From Pectobacterium carotovorum (GTDB lineage: Bacteria; Pseudomonadota; Gammaproteobacteria; Enterobacterales; Enterobacteriaceae): 64,000 nucleotides of DNA. Shown in pieces: positions 58,447 through 64,000 of the stretch (within the stretch, counting starts at the first letter, position 1; each line of letters opens with the position of its first letter). The notes beneath the pieces are model-generated. The model ran no database searches and had not been told where the DNA came from. It saw only the letters and a program-made list of their open reading frames with translations. Where the stretch lies: assembly GCF_033898505.1 (NCBI RefSeq), contig NZ_JAXAFK010000002.1, positions 372,001 to 436,000 on the forward strand, written 5' to 3'. Made by a program: the position numbers and the translations under genes.

Positions 58447-58477
58447 AAGGCCTCTGTGTTTCACACTGAGCGGCCTT
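58447..58477 (+). promoter_or_regulatory. Leader hairpin just before ugpA-like start
   Basis: AAGGCC...GGCCTT with inner TGTG-TTT-CACA. It ends 6 nt before ATG 58484 and covers the ribosome-binding area, where no good Shine-Dalgarno sequence is otherwise visible. It might limit translation initiation. Confidence 0.4.
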
Positions 58478-58483
58478 TGAGTT

Positions 58484-59356
58484 ATGCGTGCAAAATGCTT
58501 TCCCTATCTTGTGCTGTTGCCGACGCTGGTTTTTTTGCTTGCCTTCACCTATTTCCCCCTGCTGCGCTCGGTTATCGATAGCCTGTATGACACCCGGCTG
58601 AATGCCGATACGCCGCTGTTTGTCGGTATGGATAATTTTGTGCGTCTGGTGCAGGACGCGGTGTTCTGGCAGGCCTTGCTGAACAACGTGCTGTATATCC
58701 TGATGACGGTGGTTCCCGGCGTACTGCTGGCGCTGTTGCTGGCGGTGCTGCTGTGGGAAAACACGCGCGTTAACCGCTGGCTGCGTACTGCTTTCTTCTT
58801 TCCGATGATTATTCCGCTGGTGAGCGCCGCGACGCTGTGGCTGTTCATCTTTATGCCGGGGCTGGGGCTGCTGGATTACTATCTGGCGAAAGTGTTCGGC
58901 CCGATGAACAACAACTATCTCGGCATGAGCGACAGCGCGCTGGTGGCGGTGAGCGTTATCGGTATCTGGAAATTCGCGGGTTATTACATGCTGTTCTTTC
59001 TCGCCGGTCTGCAAGCCATTTCTGCTTCCGCCCGCGAAGCGGCGCTGATGGAAGGCGCTTCACGGCGTCAGGTGTTTTTCTACGTCACGCTGCCGCTGCT
59101 ACGGCCAACCATCGCCTTTGTGGTCACTATCGCCTTTATCTACGCCATTACCCAGATCGACCATGTTGCTGTGATGACGCGCGGCGGGCCGAATAACGCG
59201 ACGACCGTGCTGCTCTATTACATCCAGGATCTGGCGAATGACACGCACGATCTGGGTAAAGCCTCTGCGGCGACCTTCCTGACGCTGGCGATGCTGTTCG
59301 CCTTTTCCACTATGAATCTGAAAGTGCTGGAGAAAGGGGTGCATTATGAGCGTTGA
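58484..59356 (+). CDS. UgpA-like ABC transporter permease
   Basis: A 290-residue membrane permease of the sugar/glycerol-3-phosphate type (MalF/UgpA). Six helices are predicted, starting with VLLPTLVFLLAFTYFPLL. The cytoplasmic EAA loop (EAALMEGASRRQVFFYVTLPLLRPT) contacts the ATPase. It overlaps the next gene by 11 nt. Transport of glycerophosphodiesters or glycerol-3-phosphate is inferred from the gpdQ gene in the same operon and the pho box. Confidence 0.85.
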   Translation: MRAKCFPYLVLLPTLVFLLAFTYFPLLRSVIDSLYDTRLNADTPLFVGMDNFVRLVQDAVFWQALLNNVLYILMTVVPGVLLALLLAVLLWENTRVNRWLRTAFFFPMIIPLVSAATLWLFIFMPGLGLLDYYLAKVFGPMNNNYLGMSDSALVAVSVIGIWKFAGYYMLFFLAGLQAISASAREAALMEGASRRQVFFYVTLPLLRPTIAFVVTIAFIYAITQIDHVAVMTRGGPNNATTVLLYYIQDLANDTHDLGKASAATFLTLAMLFAFSTMNLKVLEKGVHYER

Positions 59357-60251
59357 TCACCTGAATGTTGAGAACCTAAGCGTTGACGTTCGGCATGTTG
59401 CAAACCGCAGCGTTGCCAATCGCCACCCGCTTCGCATCACGACGCGATTCACGCTACCGCTGCTGCTGATTTGCGCTGCGCTACTGTGGGTCAGCCCGTT
59501 TATCTGGATGTTGTCTTCTTCCATTAGCACCAGCAGCTTCGGCGTAGATATGGCGTCGCTGCTGCCGCGTCTCCCATTTACGCTCGATAACTTCCGCGAT
59601 GCGTGGGACAGCGCCAACTGGCTACAGCTTTACACCAACACGCTGATCTTTGCGGTCGGCACGTTTCTGGTACAGCTGGTGACGATCACCACGGCGGGCT
59701 ACATCTTTGCCTATCACGAGTTTCGCGGCAAAACGCTGCTGTTCTATCTGCTGCTGATTCAACTGATGATCATGCCAGTCGTCATGATGGTGCCAAACAT
59801 GATGACGCTCAAACAGCTTGGCCTGCTCAACACCCTGACTGGTGTGATGATGCCGTATTTCGCCTCGGCGTTTGGCGTATTCCTGATGCGTCAGGCGTTT
59901 CTCAATATCGCCAAAGAGATCGAAGAAGCCGCGTTGATGGAAGGCTGTCGCTGGTGGCAGGTGGTGTTTCACGTCCTGATCCCGATGACCTGGCCGTCGA
60001 TTCTGGCTTTCGCCACGGTAAGTATTACCTACCACTGGAACGAATATCTCTGGCCGCTGATGGTGCTCAACGACCCGGACAAACAGGTACTGACCATTGG
60101 GCTGGTGTCGTTTGCCATGGGCGCGGAGTCCGGCGGGCAGTGGGGATTGATTTGCGCAGGTACGCTGCTGGTGTGTCTGCCGCTGATGGTGGCTTTTGTG
60201 GTGTTCCAGAAGCAGTTCCTGAGCAGCTTCGGCTTCTCGGGCATTAAGTGA
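59346..60251 (+). CDS. UgpE-like ABC transporter permease
   Basis: A 301-residue second permease (MalG/UgpE type) with six helices after a polar N-terminal 30 residues that is longer than usual. The EAA loop is EEAALMEGCRWWQVVFHVLIPMTWPS. It begins inside the preceding permease gene, so the two are coupled. Next gene follows after 246 bases containing repeats. Confidence 0.85.
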   Translation: MSVDHLNVENLSVDVRHVANRSVANRHPLRITTRFTLPLLLICAALLWVSPFIWMLSSSISTSSFGVDMASLLPRLPFTLDNFRDAWDSANWLQLYTNTLIFAVGTFLVQLVTITTAGYIFAYHEFRGKTLLFYLLLIQLMIMPVVMMVPNMMTLKQLGLLNTLTGVMMPYFASAFGVFLMRQAFLNIAKEIEEAALMEGCRWWQVVFHVLIPMTWPSILAFATVSITYHWNEYLWPLMVLNDPDKQVLTIGLVSFAMGAESGGQWGLICAGTLLVCLPLMVAFVVFQKQFLSSFGFSGIK

Positions 60252-60497
60252 ATCGCTGATAAGGCCATGCGGGTAATACGGGTTACTTAAGCTCGCTGTT
60301 AGGGGAAACACAGGGGGAGGTTCCCGCAGGGAGGCCTCACCCCTGCGGTCGCCCCGTGTACCTCGATGCTTGAGCGATCGGCGTTAGGCCATGCGGGTGA
60401 CTTAATTCTATTTATCAGGAGCGACAAGCTCCATGTATCTCGATCCTTAAACGATCGGCGTTCGCCAACGGGTGAAATAACGATAGAGGTGGTGGTT
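60252..60497. repeat. Intercistronic repeat region between ugpE- and gpdQ-like genes
   Basis: Strong hairpin CCGCAGGG / CCCTGCGG (60324-60348) is flanked by further pairing GGGG / CCCC. Two direct repeats of about 35 bases (60356-60391 and 60433-60467) share CGATCGGCGTT and CTCGAT. GCCATGCGGGT also occurs twice (near 60263 and 60388). This resembles REP/BIME-type mosaic DNA inserted inside an operon. No separate gene seen. Confidence 0.65.
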
Positions 60498-61322
60498 ATG
60501 TTGCTGGCACAGATTTCCGATCTGCATTTTCGCAGTGAGGGGCGCAAGCTCTATGAATTTATTGATATTAACGGGGAAAATGCCAAGGTCATTAACCAGC
60601 TCAACGCGCTGAGCGAGCGGCCGGACGCGGTGGTGATTAGCGGCGATATCGTTAACTGCGGCAGTCCGCAGGAGTATCAGGTGGCACAGCGCGTGTTGCA
60701 GATGCTGGATTACCCGATGTACGTGATTCCGGGTAATCACGATGATAAGCAGCATTTCCTCAACGCGATGCGCCCGCTTTGCCCACAATTAGGCGATGAT
60801 CCCGAGAACATCCGCTATGCGGTGGATGACTTCCCGATGCGCCTGCTGTTCATCGACACCAGTTTGGCCGGGCAGGCGAAAGGCTGGCTGACGCCGTCCA
60901 CGTTGGGCTGGCTGGAGCAGCAGTTGCAAGATCACGCCACGCGCGAAACGGCGATCTTCATGCACCATCCGCCGCTCCCGCTGGGATCGGCACACATGGA
61001 TCGGATTGCCTGCGAAAACGGGAGCGAGCTGCTGACGTTGATCGAGCGTTTCCCGCAGCTTACGCGGATCTTCTGCGGCCATACGCACCGCCTGATTATG
61101 ACGCAGCATCGGCAGGCGATTATTGCCACCGTGCCGGGCACTGTCCATCAGGTGCCGTATTTCTACTATGACGACACGTCGTACTACAACCTGGAACCCG
61201 CCAGCGTGGTCATGCACCGCTATGTGCCGGTTACCGGGCTGGTCAGCTACAGCCAGTCGATTGCCTCGTACCCCGGGCCTTACCTCTACGATCCACGTAT
61301 CAGCTGTCCGGTGGATGCGTAA
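60498..61322 (+). CDS. gpdQ: GpdQ-type glycerophosphodiester phosphodiesterase
   Basis: A 274-residue class III metallophosphodiesterase, the same length as GpdQ of Enterobacter (Klebsiella) aerogenes. Start at [21 protein letters not shown] (60498) gives that N terminus; upstream ATGs fall in repeats. Dinuclear-metal residues: D-x-H (ISDLHF), GDIVNCG, GNHDD, H in FMHHPPLP, and GHTH (IFCGHTHRL). It hydrolyses glycerophosphodiesters to glycerol-3-phosphate and an alcohol and acts broadly on phosphodiesters. Its last A is the start of the ATPase gene (TAATGG overlap). Confidence 0.93.
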   Translation: MLLAQISDLHFRSEGRKLYEFIDINGENAKVINQLNALSERPDAVVISGDIVNCGSPQEYQVAQRVLQMLDYPMYVIPGNHDDKQHFLNAMRPLCPQLGDDPENIRYAVDDFPMRLLFIDTSLAGQAKGWLTPSTLGWLEQQLQDHATRETAIFMHHPPLPLGSAHMDRIACENGSELLTLIERFPQLTRIFCGHTHRLIMTQHRQAIIATVPGTVHQVPYFYYDDTSYYNLEPASVVMHRYVPVTGLVSYSQSIASYPGPYLYDPRISCPVDA

Positions 61323-62410
61323 TGGCTGTGATTCAGTTACGTAATATCAGCAAACGCTTCGAGCATACGCAGGCGCTGGCATCGCTGTCGCTGGATATCG
61401 CTGACGGCGAATTTCTGGTGCTGGTCGGACCGTCCGGCTGTGGCAAAAGTACGCTGCTGCGTATGCTGGCCGGACTGGAGGACGTAAGCGACGGACAAAT
61501 TCTGCTGGGTGACGACGACATTACGACGTGGAGCCCGAAACAGCGTAATTTCTCGATGATCTTCCAGAACTATGCACTGTTTCCGCACCTGACAGTTGAG
61601 CAGAACATCACTTTTGGGATGCGGATGCGCGGCGAGCCGAAAGCAGAGTATCCACAGCGCGTGCAGCGCGTTGCCAGCCTGCTCCAGCTTGAGCCGCTAC
61701 TGAAACGCAAGCCGGGGAAACTATCTGGCGGTCAGCGCCAGCGTGTGGCGATGGCGCGGGCGATCGTACGCGATCCGCATTTATTTCTGATGGATGAGCC
61801 GCTGTCGAATCTGGATGCCCGCCTGCGCAGCGATGTGCGGGACGGCATTATGGATCTGCATCGGCAGTTGAAAACGACCACCGTTTACGTCACGCACGAT
61901 CAGATTGAGGCGATGACGATGGCCGACAGGATCGCCGTGCTCGATCGCGGCGTGCTGCAACAGGTCGGGACGCCGGAACAGCTGTATTCACACCCGGCTA
62001 ATGTCTTTGTCGCCGGGTTTATTGGCACGCCAGCGATGAATCTCGTGACGCTGCCCTGCACAGATGGCCGCGCCATGTTGCAGGCATTGCCTGTGGCGCT
62101 GCCTGACAGTGAAGAAACGCGAGCATTAACCAGCGTGCTGCTGGGGATTCGCCCTGAGCATATTACCGAACACGCCGCGTCAGACGGCGACTTGTCATTG
62201 CCGGGAACAGTGAAGCAGAGGGAGCTGTTTGGCGCGGAGTATCTGATACATGTGGATACGCCGTTGGGAAATATTCGCTACCGTCGGCCAAATCGCGATG
62301 GCGTGCCGGATGTCGGTGCCCCCATTGTGCTTCATTTTTCACCGCAGGATTGTCATTGGTTTTCCGGGCAAACCGCCCGTAATTTATCCCAGGAGAAAAG
62401 AAATGCGTAA
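61322..62410 (+). CDS. UgpC/MalK-like ABC transporter ATPase
   Basis: A 362-residue ATPase. GPSGCGKSTLLRMLAGLEDV (Walker A), LSGGQRQRVAMARAIV (signature), DPHLFLMDEPLSNLDARL (Walker B), and VYVTHDQIEAMTMADR (switch His). The C-terminal OB-like domain (GIRPEHI..., GAEYLIHVDTPLG) is of MalK type and regulates uptake. It energises the two permeases. It overlaps the binding-protein gene by 8 nt. Confidence 0.88.
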   Translation: MAVIQLRNISKRFEHTQALASLSLDIADGEFLVLVGPSGCGKSTLLRMLAGLEDVSDGQILLGDDDITTWSPKQRNFSMIFQNYALFPHLTVEQNITFGMRMRGEPKAEYPQRVQRVASLLQLEPLLKRKPGKLSGGQRQRVAMARAIVRDPHLFLMDEPLSNLDARLRSDVRDGIMDLHRQLKTTTVYVTHDQIEAMTMADRIAVLDRGVLQQVGTPEQLYSHPANVFVAGFIGTPAMNLVTLPCTDGRAMLQALPVALPDSEETRALTSVLLGIRPEHITEHAASDGDLSLPGTVKQRELFGAEYLIHVDTPLGNIRYRRPNRDGVPDVGAPIVLHFSPQDCHWFSGQTARNLSQEKRNA

Positions 62411-63710
62411 CCCCCGTATGATGGCGCTGGCGATAGCCTTGCTGATGTCCGGCCCCGCGCTGGCGAAAGAGAGTATCGATTTCATGTTTCCTGCGCCGGT
62501 TGATGGCAAGCTGACGATGGAAATGACGCGCATCATCAAGGAGTACAACCAATCGCAGGATCAGGTTGAAGTGCGTGGGATCTTCACCGGCAATTACGAC
62601 ACAACCAAGGTGAAAGCGGAAGCTGCCGCTAAAGCGGGCGATCCGCCAGCGCTGGTGATTATGTCGGCGAATTTCACTGCCGATCTGGTCATCAAAGATG
62701 AAATCCTGCCGATGGACGAGCTGTTCAAATACGGCAATGAAAAAGCCACGCCTTTCCTGACCAAAAATTTCTGGCCTGCGCTGCATCAGAATGCGCAGGT
62801 AATGGGGGTGACTTACGCGATCCCGTTCCACAACTCGACGCCGATCCTCTATTACAACGAAGACATGCTGAAAAAGGCCGGCTTTAACGAACCGCCGAAA
62901 AACTGGGATGAAGTGGTTGCCGTCGCGAAGAAACTGACTGACCCGGCGAAAGGGCAGTGGGGCATCATGATTCCGTCCACAAACGATGACTACGGCGGCT
63001 GGATGCTGTCTGCGCTGACGCGTGCCAACGGCGGAGCGTATTACAATGCCGATTATCCGGGCGAAGTGTATTACAACACGGCATCAACCAAAGGCGCGCT
63101 CCAGTTCTGGCGTGATTTAGTGTACCGCGACAAAGTGATGCCCGCTGGCGTGCTGAATTCCAAACAGATCAGCGCCGCGTTTTTCTCCGGCAAACTGGGC
63201 ATGACGATGCTGAGCACCGGTGCGCTGGGCTTTATGCGTGAAAACACCAAAGATTTCCAGCTTGGCGTGGCGATGATGCCGGAAAAAGAGCGTCGCGGCG
63301 TAACCATCGGTGGGGCGAGTCTGGTGAGCTTCAAAGGGATTTCCGAAGCGCAGAAGAAAGCGGCCTGGCAATTCATGAACTATCTGGTCAGCCCGGAAGT
63401 CAGCGGCAACTGGAGCCGTTTTACCGGCTATTTCGCACCGCGCATGGCGGCCTACGATCTGCCGGAAATGAAGGATTATCTGGCGAAAGATCCGCGTGCG
63501 GCGATTGCGCTTTCACAGCTGCAATATGCCCATCCGTGGTATGCAACCTATGAGACGGTCGCGGTGCGTAAAGCGATGGAAAATCAGCTGGCTGCGCTGT
63601 TAAACGATCCGGCGAAAAAGGTTGATGACGCCGCTGCTGCTGCACAAAAAGAGGCGGATGGCATCATGAAGCCTTATGTGGATAAAACGGCGTTGCGAGA
63701 CGTGAAATAA
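62403..63710 (+). CDS. UgpB-like ABC transporter substrate-binding protein
   Basis: A 435-residue periplasmic binding protein. Start at MRNPRMMALAIALLMSGPALAKES (62403) with AGGAGAAAAG upstream and a Sec signal peptide cleaved after ALA; the ORF start at 62250 lies inside the ATPase gene and is rejected. FHNSTPILYYNEDMLKKAGFNEPPKNWDEV and IGGASLV are as in the UgpB/COG1653 family. It would bind glycerol-3-phosphate or glycerophosphodiesters and deliver them to the permeases. Last gene of the operon. Confidence 0.85.
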   Translation: MRNPRMMALAIALLMSGPALAKESIDFMFPAPVDGKLTMEMTRIIKEYNQSQDQVEVRGIFTGNYDTTKVKAEAAAKAGDPPALVIMSANFTADLVIKDEILPMDELFKYGNEKATPFLTKNFWPALHQNAQVMGVTYAIPFHNSTPILYYNEDMLKKAGFNEPPKNWDEVVAVAKKLTDPAKGQWGIMIPSTNDDYGGWMLSALTRANGGAYYNADYPGEVYYNTASTKGALQFWRDLVYRDKVMPAGVLNSKQISAAFFSGKLGMTMLSTGALGFMRENTKDFQLGVAMMPEKERRGVTIGGASLVSFKGISEAQKKAAWQFMNYLVSPEVSGNWSRFTGYFAPRMAAYDLPEMKDYLAKDPRAAIALSQLQYAHPWYATYETVAVRKAMENQLAALLNDPAKKVDDAAAAAQKEADGIMKPYVDKTALRDVK

Positions 63711-63718
63711 GGACATCT

Positions 63719-63752
63719 CGCCCCATTGATACTGGCTCAACGGGGCGGGAAA
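63719..63752. terminator. Hairpin between convergent ugpB-like and GH36 genes
   Basis: CGCCCCaTTGA / TCAAcGGGGCG with a 7-nt loop, between the ugpB-like stop (63710) and the opposite-strand stop at 63756. The tail is weak in T on both strands. Confidence 0.6.
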
Positions 63753-63755
63753 AGG

Positions 63756-63998
63756 CTAATTGCCTGCGCTTTCCGCCACTGCGGAAAGCGCGACCAGAAT
63801 GGCGGTTTCCGGCGTCAGGACGGGAAGGGAAAGACCAGCCTGCATCAGCCAATCGCCAGAAACCACGATCGGTTGACGTAACCAGAGAGGAAGTTCACGC
63901 ATGGTGCTGCCGCCTTCGCGCACCGTTTTGATTTCCGGACTATCCAGCAGTGTGACTTCATAACGCGCGTCGGGTCGCAGACCGGGGAAGCGCAGCGT
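63756..63998 (-). CDS. Alpha-galactosidase (GH36), C-terminal fragment
   Basis: The last 80 codons of a gene that continues beyond the window. The visible product contains LRFPGLRPDARYEVTLLD, then LPLWLRQPIVVSGDWLMQAGLSLPVLTPETAILVAL, which fits the C-terminal beta-sandwich of GH36 alpha-galactosidases (galactosidase domain C). Such enzymes release galactose from raffinose-type plant sugars. Identification rests only on this fragment. Confidence 0.7.
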   Translation of the reverse strand, partial: TLRFPGLRPDARYEVTLLDSPEIKTVREGGSTMRELPLWLRQPIVVSGDWLMQAGLSLPVLTPETAILVALSAVAESAGN

Positions 63999-64000
63999 AC

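Noticed and set aside
62250..62402. Extended N terminus of the binding protein
   Set aside because: It lies within the ATPase gene and would bury the signal peptide; AGGAG precedes ATG 62403.

Overview
The window looks like a chromosome segment of a soft-rot enterobacterium, most likely Pectobacterium. It carries the enterobacterial order secG-leuU ... metY-rimP-nusA-infB-rbfA-truB-rpsO-pnp-nlpI-yrbN-deaD, then ubiUV/ubiT-yhbS-yhbQ, deoCABD, holD-rimI/rsmC with tRNA-Leu(CAG) genes, a budRAB fermentation locus and gcvTHP. The genus is inferred from gene content, proteins resembling but differing from E. coli ones, and the mixed accessory genes. No 16S gene is present to confirm it.

Region 1 (about 250-11,700) is an AT-richer accessory block between tRNA-Leu(GAG) and initiator tRNA metY. 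Its left part (1181-7622) is a six-gene plus-strand cluster for a thiazole/oxazole-modified peptide (TOMM) of the streptolysin S type. It has a 101-residue precursor ending in a Cys4...Cys3 core, an E1-like leader-binding partner, a YcaO cyclodehydratase with a proline-repeat C terminus, and a SagB-type FMN dehydrogenase. An unrecognised 758-residue TPR/winged-helix protein and a papain-fold cysteine protease, a natural leader-peptidase candidate, complete it. No transporter and no obvious immunity gene is linked. This is the most interesting system in the window. Its right part holds a minus-strand operon of two DUF2589-type proteins flanking a T4-type lysozyme and a small membrane protein, then a LuxR/NarL-family regulator with a degenerate receiver domain.

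Region 2 (11,660-24,140) is the conserved translation/RNA-metabolism superoperon, with metY promoter and terminators, the RNase III-type pnp leader hairpin, and the tiny gene yrbN overlapping deaD.

Region 3 (24,160-35,790) has yhbW, the O2-independent ubiquinone genes ubiUV and ubiT, yhbS and yhbQ. A 16-bp tandem repeat, a periplasmic M20 amidohydrolase, a palindromic intergenic repeat, and deoCABD behind a two-CRP-site deoP2-like control region follow.

Region 4 (35,790-42,440) is an iron-uptake unit: Fur-box-preceded ECF sigma factor, FecR-like anti-sigma, TonB-dependent siderophore receptor and a YddA/SbmA-like ABC protein, next to a secreted discoidin-fold protein.

Region 5 (42,640-51,820) holds rimI-holD, rsmC, an aldo/keto reductase with a divergent LysR regulator, three tandem tRNA-Leu(CAG) genes, a Fur-box small membrane protein, budR-budA-budB and an orphan secreted protein.

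Region 6 (51,820-64,000) contains gcvTHP, a YafO-type toxin with an unusual 199-residue partner, and a pho-box-preceded operon for glycerophosphodiester import and hydrolysis (ugpA-, ugpE-, gpdQ-, ugpC-, ugpB-like). The C-terminal end of a GH36 alpha-galactosidase gene on the minus strand closes the window.
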